Assembly (NCBI RefSeq): GCF_003058325.1
Contig: NZ_CP028843.1
Span: forward strand, 5,871,001 to 5,935,000
Origin: Methylobacterium currus
GTDB lineage: Bacteria > Pseudomonadota > Alphaproteobacteria > Rhizobiales > Beijerinckiaceae
Direction of reading: 5' to 3'
Length of the DNA: 64,000 nt
Position 1 is the stretch's first letter, and each line of letters begins with the position of its first letter. The translations under genes were made by a program, and so were the position numbers. The notes under the pieces were generated by a model. That model saw only the letters and a program-made list of their open reading frames with translations. It was not told the DNA's origin and ran no database searches. This document shows positions 8,785-18,476 of the stretch, piece by piece.

Positions 8785-11298
8785 GTGGCGGGCGTGGTGC
8801 GTGCGTTGCGATGGCTGGCGTGGATCGGGACGACGGCGGCCGGCCTCGCCCTCTTGAGCCAGCCCGTCGGCACCCAGAACCAGCTCGCGATGAGCCTCGC
8901 CGCCATGGCGGCGATGGCCGGGCTCTGGCTCGTGTTCGACGGGCCGCGGACCCGCTTCGTCTTCCTGGCGATGGGCAGCCTGGTAGTGCTGCGGTACATC
9001 CTGTGGCGGGTGACCGACACGTTGCCCTCGCCGGGCGATCCGGTCAGCTTCGGCTTCGGGCTCCTGCTGCTGCTCTGCGAGCTTTACTGCGTCTTCATCC
9101 TGTTCGTCAGCCTGGTCATCAACGCCGAGCCGCTGCGCCGCCCGCCGCCCGCGGCCGCGCCGGCGGCCGACCTTCCCTCCGTCGACGTCTTCGTGCCGAG
9201 CTACAACGAGGATGCCGAGATCCTGGCGATGACACTGGCCGCCGCCCGCCAGATGAACTACCCGCCCGAGAAGCTGACGGTCTGGCTCCTCGACGACGGC
9301 GGCACCGACCAGAAATGCGCCGACCCGAACCCCGAGAAGGCTCAAGGCGCGCAGGCCCGGCGCCGCGAGCTGCAGGCGCTCTGCGAGGAACTCGGCGCCC
9401 GCTACCTGACGCGGGCCCGCAACGAGCACGCCAAGGCCGGCAACCTCAACAACGGCCTTGCTGCCGCCACCGGCGACCTCGTGCTGGTGCTCGATGCCGA
9501 CCACGTGCCGTTCCGCTCGCTGCTCGCCGAGACCGTCGGCTACTTCGCCGAGGATCCGAGGCTCTTCCTGGTCCAGACCCCGCACGCCTTCCTCAACCCG
9601 GATCCGATCGAACGGAACCTGCGCACCTTCGAGCGGATGCCGTCCGAGAACGAGATGTTCTACGCGGTGACGCAGGCCGGGCTCGACAAGTGGAACGGCT
9701 CGTTCTTCTGCGGCTCGGCGGCGCTCCTGCGCCGCGCCGCTCTCGACGAGGCCGGGGGCTTCGCCGGCATCACCATCACGGAGGATTGCGAGACCGCCTT
9801 CGAGCTGCATTCCCGCGGCTGGACCAGCGCCTATGTCGACAAGCCGCTGATCGCCGGCCTCCAGCCCGACACGCTCGCCGACTTCGTCGGCCAGCGCTCG
9901 CGCTGGTGCCAGGGCATGTTCCAGATCCTGATCCTGAAGAACCCGGCCCTGCAGCGCGGCCTCAAGCCGATCCAGAAGCTCGCCTACCTGTCGAGCATGA
10001 CATTCTGGTTCTTCCCCGTTCCGCGGCTCGTCTTCATGTTCGCGCCGCTCCTGCACATCTTCTTCGACCTGAAGATCTTCGTCGCCAGCGTCGACGAATC
10101 GATCGCCTACACGGCGACCTACATCGTCATCAACTTGATGATGCAGAATTACGTCTACGGAAAGTTTCGCTGGCCGTTCGTCTCGGAGCTGTACGAATAC
10201 GTCCAGGGTCTGTACCTGTCGAAGGCGATCGTCTCGGTGATCTGGTCGCCGCGCAAGCCGACCTTCAACGTCACCAACAAGGGCGCGACGCTCGACCACG
10301 ACCACCTGTCGGCTTTGTCGCTGCCGTTCTTCGCCGTCTACGGCCTGCTCCTCACCGGCTGCCTGGTCGCGGCCTGGCGCTACCTGTTCGAACCCGGCGT
10401 GACCAACCTGATGCTGGTCGTCGGCCTGTGGAACCTGTTCAACCTGCTCACCGCCGGGGCGGCGCTCGGGGTCTGCGCCGAGCGCCGCCAGATCGAGCGC
10501 ACCCCGTCGCTCCCGGTCAGCCGCCGTGGGCAGCTCACCCTCGGGGGGCGGGCCGTCGATGTCGCGATCGAGCGGGTCTCGGCGGAGGCCTGCACGGTGC
10601 GGATGCCGGCGGCCTTCCTCGCCCCCGGCGCCGGTCACCGCCCGGTTCCCGGCACGCTCACGGTGGTGCCGATGGCCGGCAGCCGCCCCGCCGGGGCCCT
10701 GCCGGTGGTGCTCGGGCCGGTCACGCGGGCCGGCGCCGACGCGGTCTGCCGCCTCGCCTTCGGGACCCTGCGGACCCAGGACTACGTCGCGCTCGCCGGC
10801 CTGATGTACGGCGATGCCGAGGCGATGCGTCGGTTCCAGCTGCGCCGGCGCCGCCACAAGGACCTGTTCACCGGCACGCTGCAATTCATCTGGTGGGGCC
10901 TCGCCGAGCCCGTCCGCGCCCTGCGCTACGCGTTCGCCGGCGAGGTGCGCCGCCCCGTGCCGGTCGAGGCGCTGGCCCCGGTCTACGACGAGCCTGCCCG
11001 GGAGGTTGCCACCGGGTTCGCCCCGGAGGCGGCCAAGGAGCCTGCCAAGGAGTCTGCCAAGGAGCCCGCGCCCTTGCAGCCGGTCGACCTTCCCCTGGCG
11101 CCGCCGATACGGCCGACCATCCCGATCCGGACCCAGGCTCACGCGCAAGCTCACGCCCAGGCTCACGCCCCGACCTCGGCCCAGACCCAGGCTCCTGCCG
11201 AGGCGGAGGCCGACGGCGACTGGGTCCGCCTGATGCTCGATTTCGAGAACGACCGCGCGCTCGCCGCCGCTCGCGGCCGGCGCACCGATGCGGCGTGA
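8785..11298 (+). CDS. bcsA: Cellulose synthase catalytic subunit BcsA
   Basis: Membrane family-2 glycosyltransferase that polymerises UDP-glucose to beta-1,4-glucan and threads it through its own channel. All catalytic signatures are present: DDGG near 169, DADH near 236, TED near 332 and QRSRW near 369, flanked by N- and C-terminal membrane helices. A PilZ-like domain follows: the RxxxR c-di-GMP motif is kept (RQIER near 566), but the second motif DxSxxG reads RVSAEA, so cyclic-di-GMP control may be weakened. The C-terminal tail is Ala/Pro/Glu-rich with AKEPAKES-like repeats. Start is uncertain (GTG 8785; TTG 8770 or GTG 8794 possible). Overlaps bcsB by 11 bases. Confidence 0.93.
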   Translation: MAGVVRALRWLAWIGTTAAGLALLSQPVGTQNQLAMSLAAMAAMAGLWLVFDGPRTRFVFLAMGSLVVLRYILWRVTDTLPSPGDPVSFGFGLLLLLCELYCVFILFVSLVINAEPLRRPPPAAAPAADLPSVDVFVPSYNEDAEILAMTLAAARQMNYPPEKLTVWLLDDGGTDQKCADPNPEKAQGAQARRRELQALCEELGARYLTRARNEHAKAGNLNNGLAAATGDLVLVLDADHVPFRSLLAETVGYFAEDPRLFLVQTPHAFLNPDPIERNLRTFERMPSENEMFYAVTQAGLDKWNGSFFCGSAALLRRAALDEAGGFAGITITEDCETAFELHSRGWTSAYVDKPLIAGLQPDTLADFVGQRSRWCQGMFQILILKNPALQRGLKPIQKLAYLSSMTFWFFPVPRLVFMFAPLLHIFFDLKIFVASVDESIAYTATYIVINLMMQNYVYGKFRWPFVSELYEYVQGLYLSKAIVSVIWSPRKPTFNVTNKGATLDHDHLSALSLPFFAVYGLLLTGCLVAAWRYLFEPGVTNLMLVVGLWNLFNLLTAGAALGVCAERRQIERTPSLPVSRRGQLTLGGRAVDVAIERVSAEACTVRMPAAFLAPGAGHRPVPGTLTVVPMAGSRPAGALPVVLGPVTRAGADAVCRLAFGTLRTQDYVALAGLMYGDAEAMRRFQLRRRRHKDLFTGTLQFIWWGLAEPVRALRYAFAGEVRRPVPVEALAPVYDEPAREVATGFAPEAAKEPAKESAKEPAPLQPVDLPLAPPIRPTIPIRTQAHAQAHAQAHAPTSAQTQAPAEAEADGDWVRLMLDFENDRALAAARGRRTDAA

Positions 11299-14020
11299 GG
11301 CCGGGATGATGCTGCGCCGCCTCGCTGCCCTTCGACGGTTCGTCGTACGTGGCACTGTCCCCGTCCCAGCCGTTTCCGGGCTTGCCCGCGACCGGACGGG
11401 CGCGGGCTCGGCCGGGCAGGAGAGGCGCGCATCCTGCGGGCGGACGGTGGCGGCACTCGTCCTGTGCCTGTCCGCCACTCCTACCCTCGCCCAGAGCTTC
11501 CTCGGCACCGGCCCGACCGAGCGCCTGACCCTGCCGCCCGCCGGCGAGCCCTTTCGCGCTGCGCCGCCGCGGCCGCAAGGGCAAGGACCGCTGGGGCAAG
11601 GGCCGCAGGGACAGGGAACCCAAGGGCAAGGGCCGCAGGGACAGCCGCCCGAGGCCAATCCCGCCCGCCGCGGCATGGCGGTCGTGGCGGCGGTCGAGGC
11701 GGCGCGGCGGTTTCCCGCCGGCGCCCGCGGCTATCGCCTCGCCGGCGAGGAGGACGCGCTGCAATTCCCCGTCTACCTGACCGAGGCGCAGGCCCGGGGA
11801 TCGGCGAAGCTGCGCGTCTCGTACCTGTCGGCGATCTCGGTGGCGCCGGAATCCTCCGAGCTGTCGGGCAGCGTCAACGGCACCAAGGTCGGCTGGACCC
11901 GGATCCAGGCGCCCGGCGCCGTCAAGGTGGTGGAGTTCCCCATCCCCGAGGGCCTGCTCCGGCCCGGCTACAACGCGGTGGCGCTCGCCGCGAGCCAGCG
12001 CCACCGGGTCGATTGCTCGACCGAGGCCACCTACGAGCTGTGGACCCAGATCGATCCGTCGCGCTCCGGCCTCGTCGTGGGCCAGGCCGCCGACCTCGAC
12101 CTCAAGACCCTGGCGGCGCTCGAGCCCGACGAGAGCGGCGCGCTGCCGATCGGCGTGCTGCTCACCGAGCGGCCGAGCCCGGAGCGGCTCGAGCGGATGA
12201 TCGGCGCCGTGCAGGCGGTCGCCCTGGTCGGGCGGCTGGCCCGGCCGGCGGTGAGCTTCGGCCAGGCCCTCTCCGGCCGCGCCGGCCTCAACCTCGTCGT
12301 CGGCACCGCCGCGGAGATCCGCGGCACGGAAGGGCTGGAGGAGCTGGGTCCGATCACCGGCCCACGGGTCGCCGTGCTGGCGCCCCGCGGCAGCCGCGCC
12401 CCGACCGTCGTCGTCACGGGTCCGTCCGCGGCGGATGTCCGCCAGGCCATCGCGACGCTCGCTGCCTCGGGCGACGGGTCCGGCACGCCGGCGGGGACGA
12501 GGCTCGCCGAACTGAGCCGGGGCTACCCGGTCCAGGGCGGCGAGAGCCTGACCCTCGAGCAGCTCGGGGTCGCGAGCCGCGAGTTCAACGGCCGGCTCCT
12601 GCGGGTCGGCTTCGCGGTGCGCTTCCCGGCCGATTTCGTCCCGGCCGATTACGGCAAGGTGATCCTGCACCTTGCCGGGGGCTACGCGGCCGGCCTGGAG
12701 CCGAGCGCCCGGATCGTCGTCGACATCAACGGCCGCAACGCCGCCAGCGTGCCCCTGCCCTACAGCCGCGGCGAGGTGTTCACCGACAGCGCGATCCCGC
12801 TGCCCCTGAGCCTGTGGCGCCCGGGTCTGAACCGCGTCGAGATCAGCGCCCAGCTTCCCACCGCCGCCGACCGGACCTGCGACACCCTGGCGCCGGGCGC
12901 CAAGCGCGCCCGCTTCCTGTTCCTCGACCGCACCCGGATCGACGTCCCGGCCCTCGCCCGCGCGGTGCGCAGCCCCGACCTCGCCGCCGTCAAGGCCGGC
13001 GCGGTGCCGTTCCTGGCGCCCGGTCTCTCGCCAGCCGGCCCGCGCCCGCGCCTGGTCCTGCCCACCCCGGACCGCGACTCGGCCTCCGCCGCCGCGACCC
13101 TGGCGGCGCGCCTGGCCATCGCGGCCGGGCGCGTGATCGATTTCGAGATCGGCAGCGACGAGCGCGAGGCGGGCGGCGGCGCCCACCTCATCGTCGCCCC
13201 GGTCCGCGCCCTCACCCCCGCCGCCCTCGAGGCGGTCGGCCTCGATCCGGCACAGATCCGGGGGATCTGGGAGGGACGGGCCGAGACCGTGGCCACCCCC
13301 GGCCCGTTCGGGGCCGAGGGCGTCGTCACCCTCGACCGCCTGCGCCGCAACCTGCCGATGCGCTGCGCCCTGCCGGCCCTCACCACGCCCCTGCGCACGG
13401 CCGCCGCGGTCCCGGCGCAAGCACCGGTGCAAGCCACGACGCCTGCCCCCGCGCCCGACCCCGCCGAGGCGCCCGCCGACAGCGAGGCGGACCTGTTCGC
13501 GCGCTGGGACGAGTCGGCGCGCGGCTTCGGCGTCGTCCCGGCCGTGCTTGCCAATGCCTGGACCGGCCTGATCCAGCGGGCGGCGGAGACCCGCGACCTC
13601 GCGCTTCGCCTCGCCGGCGGGCCGGCGCCGGAGGCGGTGCCGCTCAATCCCCGCGCCTCGGTGATCATCGCGCAAGGGGCGGGAGGGCGGCTCGCGGACG
13701 GGACCGTGCTGGTGACCGCACCGAATGCCTCGATGCTCAAGGCGTCGGTCTCCTGCCTCGTCGATCCGGTGGTGTGGACCGGCCTCGTCGGCCAGGCCGC
13801 CTTTCTCGACGCCTCGGACGGCAGCCTCAGCACCGTGCAGCCCAAGCGCATCGGGCTGATCGAGACGCAAAGCCGGGGCCTCGCGAACCTGCGCCTCGTC
13901 TCGGCGGCCTGGCTCTCCCTCAATCCCGGCGCCTACGTGGCGATGACGCTGGTCATGGCGCTCTGCCTCGGGCTCGCGACGACGAGCCTGGTACGCCAGC
14001 TCGGCCGGAGGAACCGATGA
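11288..14020 (+). CDS. bcsB: Cellulose synthase periplasmic subunit BcsB
   Basis: 910 residues; guides the nascent glucan through the periplasm and anchors to BcsA by its C-terminal helix. Visible: a late signal sequence (TVAALVLCLSATPTLAQS); a low-complexity Gln/Gly/Pro stretch built from GQGPQGQG repeats near residues 95-120; paired carbohydrate-binding/flavodoxin-like segments such as LRVSYLSAISVAPESSELSG and the CDTLAPGAKRA region; and a C-terminal membrane helix (AYVAMTLVMALCLGLATTSL). The ATG at 11288 lies inside the end of bcsA, giving translational coupling; ATG 11306 is an alternative. Its stop overlaps the bcsZ start (ATGA). Confidence 0.92.
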   Translation: MRREAGMMLRRLAALRRFVVRGTVPVPAVSGLARDRTGAGSAGQERRASCGRTVAALVLCLSATPTLAQSFLGTGPTERLTLPPAGEPFRAAPPRPQGQGPLGQGPQGQGTQGQGPQGQPPEANPARRGMAVVAAVEAARRFPAGARGYRLAGEEDALQFPVYLTEAQARGSAKLRVSYLSAISVAPESSELSGSVNGTKVGWTRIQAPGAVKVVEFPIPEGLLRPGYNAVALAASQRHRVDCSTEATYELWTQIDPSRSGLVVGQAADLDLKTLAALEPDESGALPIGVLLTERPSPERLERMIGAVQAVALVGRLARPAVSFGQALSGRAGLNLVVGTAAEIRGTEGLEELGPITGPRVAVLAPRGSRAPTVVVTGPSAADVRQAIATLAASGDGSGTPAGTRLAELSRGYPVQGGESLTLEQLGVASREFNGRLLRVGFAVRFPADFVPADYGKVILHLAGGYAAGLEPSARIVVDINGRNAASVPLPYSRGEVFTDSAIPLPLSLWRPGLNRVEISAQLPTAADRTCDTLAPGAKRARFLFLDRTRIDVPALARAVRSPDLAAVKAGAVPFLAPGLSPAGPRPRLVLPTPDRDSASAAATLAARLAIAAGRVIDFEIGSDEREAGGGAHLIVAPVRALTPAALEAVGLDPAQIRGIWEGRAETVATPGPFGAEGVVTLDRLRRNLPMRCALPALTTPLRTAAAVPAQAPVQATTPAPAPDPAEAPADSEADLFARWDESARGFGVVPAVLANAWTGLIQRAAETRDLALRLAGGPAPEAVPLNPRASVIIAQGAGGRLADGTVLVTAPNASMLKASVSCLVDPVVWTGLVGQAAFLDASDGSLSTVQPKRIGLIETQSRGLANLRLVSAAWLSLNPGAYVAMTLVMALCLGLATTSLVRQLGRRNR

Positions 14021-15324
14021 GCCGCCGGTCCCGCCCCGCGCCCGCCTGCGCCGCGTTCCTGCTCCTGACGACGGTGACCGGATGGGCACAGGCGCCGCAG
14101 GCCGACCCGATGCCGCAGGCGCCCCAGCCGGCGGCCCAGGCTGGTCAGGCGCCGCAGGCCGTCCAAGATCTGCAAGTACCGCAGCAGGCCGTTCCTGCGC
14201 CCGACGGTGCGCCGGGCCAACTCGCGCAAGGACAGGAGGCAACCCCCGTGCCCCCCGCCATCGCCGTGCCGAGCCTGCCCCCGGCCAGTCCGGGCGACAT
14301 GCCGGGCCGCGCTTCCGTGCCGGCGCTGGCCGGCAGCCTCGGGGACGATCCGGGCTGGCGCGCCTACCGGGCCCGGTTCGTCACCGAGAAGGGCCGGATC
14401 ATCGACACCGCCAACGGCTTCATCAGCCACAGCGAGGGCCAGGGCTACGGCATGCTGCTGGCGGTGGCGGCCAATGACCGGGCCACCTTCGAGCGGATCT
14501 GGGGCTGGACCCGCGCCAACCTGCTGGTGCGCTCCGACGAGTTGCTGGCCTGGCGCTGGGCGCCGGACCACCGCCCCGCGGTCGCCGACATGAACAACGC
14601 CACCGACGGCGACATCCTGGTCGCCTGGGCCCTGACCGAGGCGGCGGAGGCCTGGGGCGAGCCGTCCTACCGGACGGCGGCACGGCGCATCGCCGTGGAG
14701 TTCGGCCGCAAGACGATCCTGTTCCGTGCCGCCCCCGGACCCCTGGTGCTGCCGGCGGTCGCCGGCTTCGCCGCCCGCGACCGGGCCGACGGGCCTTTGG
14801 TCAACCTCTCCTACTGGGTCTTCCCGGCCTTCCAGCGATTGAGCATCGTCGCGCCCGAATACGACTGGGCCTCGGTGATCCGCAGCGGCATCGAGATCCT
14901 GCGCCGCTCGCGCTTCGGACCGAGCGGCCTGCCGACCGAGTGGATCTCCGCCAAGGACGAGGCCCTGCGCCCTGCCGACGGCTTCCCGCCGCTCTTCTCC
15001 TACAATGCCATCCGCATCCCGCTCTACCTCGCCTGGGCGGGCGTCGGCCGGCCGGAGGATTACGCGCCGTTCCGGACCCTGTGGGGCGGGATCGACCGCG
15101 AGCGCCTGCCGATCGTCGATACCCGCGACGGCCGCCCGGTCGAGTGGCTGACCGAGCCGGGCTACACCGCGCTGCCGGCCCTCGTCGCCTGTGCACAGGA
15201 CGGCACGCCCTTCCCGGAGGCTTTACGCAGCGTGCAGGACGGGCAGAACTACTACCCGGCGACGCTCCACCTCCTCGCCCTGGTCGCGGCCCGGATGCGC
15301 ACCCCGTCATGCCTCAAGTCGTGA
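14017..15324 (+). CDS. bcsZ: Periplasmic endo-1,4-beta-glucanase BcsZ (glycosyl hydrolase family 8)
   Basis: 435 residues. Trims or edits cellulose during export. A signal peptide ending near TGWAQA is followed by a Pro/Gln-rich spacer of about 85 residues. The GH8 domain shows SHSEGQGYGM, with the acid catalyst Glu near residue 139, and NNATDGD, with Asp near 196; both are family hallmarks. The ATG overlaps the bcsB stop by four bases and is preceded by GGAGG, so the long open frame further upstream is not coding. The C-terminus overlaps the next gene by 16 bases, as expected for a tight bcs operon. Confidence 0.92.
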   Translation: MSRRSRPAPACAAFLLLTTVTGWAQAPQADPMPQAPQPAAQAGQAPQAVQDLQVPQQAVPAPDGAPGQLAQGQEATPVPPAIAVPSLPPASPGDMPGRASVPALAGSLGDDPGWRAYRARFVTEKGRIIDTANGFISHSEGQGYGMLLAVAANDRATFERIWGWTRANLLVRSDELLAWRWAPDHRPAVADMNNATDGDILVAWALTEAAEAWGEPSYRTAARRIAVEFGRKTILFRAAPGPLVLPAVAGFAARDRADGPLVNLSYWVFPAFQRLSIVAPEYDWASVIRSGIEILRRSRFGPSGLPTEWISAKDEALRPADGFPPLFSYNAIRIPLYLAWAGVGRPEDYAPFRTLWGGIDRERLPIVDTRDGRPVEWLTEPGYTALPALVACAQDGTPFPEALRSVQDGQNYYPATLHLLALVAARMRTPSCLKS

Positions 15325-17336
15325 GACTCCGCCTGCCGCCCGCCTTCGCCCTCGGCCTCGCTGCGGCGGAACTTGTCCTGGCCGCGGCGGGACTTTTCCT
15401 GGCCGCGGCGGGACTTTTCTTGGCCGCGGCGCCTGCCTTCGCCCAGGCGCCCGAGACCGCGGTGCCGCGGGTCGTCTACGGCGACGGCGTGCGCGCGCCG
15501 GCCATCATGGTCGACCCCGAGACCTCCCGCACGCCCGGCATGGTCGACGAGAGCGCCCTGCGCTACTACGCCTCGCAGAAGCAGACCGCCCGGATGAAGG
15601 CGGAGATCGCCCGCCTGAAGCGGCTCTATCCGGGCTGGACCGAGCCGCCGGACCTCGACAGCCTGCAGCCGAGCCCGCCCGAGGAGGCGCCGCTCTGGGA
15701 CCTGTTCACTGCCGGCCGCCTCCAGGACCTGCGCGCCGCGATCACCGCGCGCCGCTCGGTCGAGCCGTCCTGGCAGCCCTCCGAAGAGCTGGGGCGCAAG
15801 CTGCGCCGGGCCGAGTTCCGCTCCAGCATCGCGGCGGCGGCGGGCAAGAACCCGGAAGAGGTCGTCGCGCTCTACCGCGCCGATCCGAGCGCCCTCGACC
15901 CGGCCGACGTCGAGAGCATCTGGACGATCGCCGACGACCTTGCCGCCACGGGGGCGACCGAGGACGCGTTCAACCTCTACAAGTCGGTGCTGGACGGCAA
16001 CGCCGACACCGGCGCGCGCCTCGCCACGATCCAGAAGGCGATGGCCCATATCAAAATGGAGCAGGCCGAGCGCCTGATCGCCATGGGCCGACAAGATCCG
16101 GGCCGCCAGGATTCGTCCGGGGTGTCCGAGTTCGAGCCGATCCGCCTCGACATCACCCGGGCGCGGATCGCCGCCTTCCTGCACGACGAGCCGGCCCAGA
16201 CGCCGACGCTCCCTGAGCTCAGCGCCTTCCAGGCCTATGCCCGCAAGACCGCCGAGCCGAGCCAGACCGGGCTGCTCGGCTGGTACGCCTACAAGCGGCG
16301 CCAGTTCCGCGAGGCGCTGGAATGGTTCAAGCTGGCGATCGCGCGGGGCGGCGACGCCATGGTGGCGCACGGCCTCGCCCATACCCTGCGCGAGCTCAAC
16401 ATGATGCGCGAGGCCGAGGAGGTGGCGTTCGCCTGGCGCGACCGCTTCGTCGGCAACGAGCTGCTGTTCATCGACCTCCTGGAGCGCAAGCTGACGCTGG
16501 CGAGCCCGCCCTATATCGAGCCGGCCCGGATCGAGCGCTACGCCCGCGTCGTCAACGCCACCGCCTCCGGCGAGGGCGCGCAGGGCCTGGCCTGGTACGC
16601 CTACAATTCCTGCCAGTTCGACGCCGCCCTCGAATGGTTCCAGCGCGCGGTCGCCTGGATGCCGAGCGAGAGCACGGTGTTCGGCTACGCCCTGACCCTG
16701 CAGCGCCTGCGGCGCCAGCGCCCGTATCTCGAGGTGGTCAACCGCTACGACGGCCTCTTCCCGAAGGTGGTCGACCTCCTGTTCCGCGAGAGCCAGGGCG
16801 GCCCGCCGCTCCCCTGCGCCGTGCAGGTCGCGAATGCGCCAACCGGCCGGGCCGCGCCCGCGGCGGCCAACGCCCCGCGGCCCGAGCCTCAGGGCACTTA
16901 CGGCCGCGTGCCCCGGCCGGACGCCCCGGGCGCCGGCGGCCGGGCCGAGGCGGTGCCCCCGGCGGTCCAGCGCGGCGAGTTCCCCCTGGCGGTGCCCCTC
17001 GACAATCCGCTCCGCTATCCGGCGGCCGGCCAAGGCCCCGGTCAGGCGGCTGCGGGGACCTATGCCCGCGAGCCGGCGGTGCCGGCGCCGCCGCTGGTGG
17101 CCCGCCGGGTGCCCGGTGCCGGCGCGATGCCCTACGAGCGCTACGGCTACACGCTCCTGCCGGGCTATAACGGCCTCGACAAGCCGGAGGGCCTGAGCGC
17201 GCCCCCGCCCGGGACGCTGTGGCAGGACCAGCAGGGCGACCGCACCCGGTCCGCCTCCCCTGAGAGCGTCCGCTTCTCGGTGCCGGCCCGCTCCACCTCG
17301 GAGCGCGCGCTCCCCTCCGAGAGAGGCTATCCGTGA
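15309..17336 (+). CDS. TPR-rich exported protein of the cellulose operon (BcsC-like role)
   Basis: 675 residues with an unusual signal peptide made of three near-identical heptapeptides (AAELVLA, AAGLFLA, AAGLFLA) before AFAQA. The body is alpha-helical with TPR-like repeats: the recurring GWYAYKRRQFREALEWF and AWYAYNSCQFDAALEWF segments are clearly homologous to each other. The last 150 residues are Pro/Ala-rich and low in structure. No outer-membrane barrel like that of enterobacterial BcsC is visible, so it is probably a periplasmic scaffold between synthase and outer membrane, with BcsS a possible barrel partner. Overlaps bcsZ by 16 bases and is coupled to the next gene. Confidence 0.65.
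   Translation: MPQVVRLRLPPAFALGLAAAELVLAAAGLFLAAAGLFLAAAPAFAQAPETAVPRVVYGDGVRAPAIMVDPETSRTPGMVDESALRYYASQKQTARMKAEIARLKRLYPGWTEPPDLDSLQPSPPEEAPLWDLFTAGRLQDLRAAITARRSVEPSWQPSEELGRKLRRAEFRSSIAAAAGKNPEEVVALYRADPSALDPADVESIWTIADDLAATGATEDAFNLYKSVLDGNADTGARLATIQKAMAHIKMEQAERLIAMGRQDPGRQDSSGVSEFEPIRLDITRARIAAFLHDEPAQTPTLPELSAFQAYARKTAEPSQTGLLGWYAYKRRQFREALEWFKLAIARGGDAMVAHGLAHTLRELNMMREAEEVAFAWRDRFVGNELLFIDLLERKLTLASPPYIEPARIERYARVVNATASGEGAQGLAWYAYNSCQFDAALEWFQRAVAWMPSESTVFGYALTLQRLRRQRPYLEVVNRYDGLFPKVVDLLFRESQGGPPLPCAVQVANAPTGRAAPAAANAPRPEPQGTYGRVPRPDAPGAGGRAEAVPPAVQRGEFPLAVPLDNPLRYPAAGQGPGQAAAGTYAREPAVPAPPLVARRVPGAGAMPYERYGYTLLPGYNGLDKPEGLSAPPPGTLWQDQQGDRTRSASPESVRFSVPARSTSERALPSERGYP
15363..15425 (+). 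repeat. Three tandem 21-bp units encoding the signal-peptide core
   Basis: Units at 15363-15383, 15384-15404 and 15405-15425 differ at a few positions. Each encodes one heptapeptide (consensus AAGLFLA), so copy-number changes would lengthen or shorten the hydrophobic core without a frameshift. Confidence 0.85.
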
Positions 17337-18361
17337 GCGCCCGCCTCCCCCTCTGCCTTCTCGCCGTGATCGCCGGGTTCGCGGGCGCGGGAAGCGCCCT
17401 GGCGCAGGCCGCCCCGGCCCTGCGGCTGCCGGGCGCCGGCCGGGTCACCGCGGTGATCGAGACCCGCCACCGCGACGGCTTCGACCAGCGCATCACCTAC
17501 GGGGGGGGCGACGGGCGCAACCACGCCGAGATCGGCTTGCGCAACGAGACCGGCGACTTGCTCCTCGCCTTCCCGCCGCGGCTCGCCAAGCCGAGCGAGT
17601 TCGGCATCGCGGGCGAGATCGCGGTGCGCTTCCCCGGCGAGACAATGCGGGTGCAGGCGAGGCCGGGGCGCAACGCCTACGGCCCGGTCGGCATGGCGCT
17701 CGGGGCCGATTGCCTCTACGCGTGGCAGTGGTTCGAGCGGCCCCGCCGCGGCGCGCAGGCGACGTCCCGCGACGGGATCTTCGGTGTCGCCGATCCGTCC
17801 GCGCCGCGCCGCGCCCTGTCGCTGCGGATCCGGCTCTGCCGCACCGCCCAGGCGAGCCTCGACGACCTCGTGGCGGCGGTCCAGCACCTGACGATCGCGC
17901 TGCCCGTCGACGGCGTGGTCCAGGTGCCCGCGCCGCGCCCGGCCCCCCGCCGGCGCCCGGCCAAGGCGGTGCCCCGCCCCGCCAAAGCGGAGCCCGCGCC
18001 GGAGGCCCGTCCGGTGCCGCCCCCTCCGGAACGCCCGCAACCACAGCCGCGGCCGCAACCCCAGGCGGAGCCGGCCCCGACCCGCCCGACCGTCCCTGTG
18101 CCGCCGCCGGCCGAGGGCGGGCGCCGCTACCTCGCGCCCAGCCCCCCCGAAACACGGCCACCCGAAGCCCCGCCGGCGCCCGAGGCGACGCCCCGGAGCG
18201 GCTCCCAGCGCTACATCACCGACAGCCCCCCGCCGGCCGAACCCCCCGGCGCCACCCCGGCACCGAGCCCGGCGCCGGGCCGCGGCGCCGGCGAGACCCT
18301 GTCGCGCGACCTGCCCCCCGAGGCCTATCGCCCGCCGCCGGATCGCGGCCCGGGGCGGTGA
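17333..18361 (+). CDS. bcsN: Cellulose biosynthesis protein, BcsN-like
   Basis: 342 residues. Signal peptide (LLAVIAGFAGAGSALAQA), then a compact domain up to about residue 200 with two Cys and the MALGADCLYAWQWF segment reminiscent of BcsN of alphaproteobacterial cellulose loci, then a Pro/Ala/Arg-rich tail of about 140 residues. Starts with GTG overlapping the stop of the TPR gene (GTGA) and closes the bcs operon. Function of BcsN is not well established; an envelope role in cellulose export is assumed. The family call rests on motif memory plus position. Confidence 0.55.
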   Translation: MSARLPLCLLAVIAGFAGAGSALAQAAPALRLPGAGRVTAVIETRHRDGFDQRITYGGGDGRNHAEIGLRNETGDLLLAFPPRLAKPSEFGIAGEIAVRFPGETMRVQARPGRNAYGPVGMALGADCLYAWQWFERPRRGAQATSRDGIFGVADPSAPRRALSLRIRLCRTAQASLDDLVAAVQHLTIALPVDGVVQVPAPRPAPRRRPAKAVPRPAKAEPAPEARPVPPPPERPQPQPRPQPQAEPAPTRPTVPVPPPAEGGRRYLAPSPPETRPPEAPPAPEATPRSGSQRYITDSPPPAEPPGATPAPSPAPGRGAGETLSRDLPPEAYRPPPDRGPGR

Positions 18362-18407
18362 CGCCGCGGGTCGCGATCCGCGTCCGGACGCGGCGCGTCA
18401 TACCGCC

Positions 18408-18437
18408 GCGCCTTCGAACGGACTCGTTCGAAGGCGC
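18408..18437. terminator. Hairpin between converging bcs and ThDP operons
   Basis: Perfect 13-bp inverted repeat (GCGCCTTCGAACG and its complement) with a 4-base loop. There is no T tract, so it may be a Rho-linked or bidirectional stop, or a palindromic repeat element. Confidence 0.45.
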
Positions 18438-18476
18438 TGGCTAAGCCCGGACGGGCGCCGGCGCTGATGCGCCGGA

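Noticed and set aside
8569..14242. Two minus-strand frames of over 1000 codons opposite bcsA and bcsB
   Set aside because: Low-complexity Arg/Gly/Asp/His translations, no start signals, opposite clear cellulose genes.
15363..15425. Tandem 21-bp repeats as a CRISPR array
   Set aside because: Units are directly adjacent with no spacers and lie in frame in a coding sequence; the same holds for 51764-51847.
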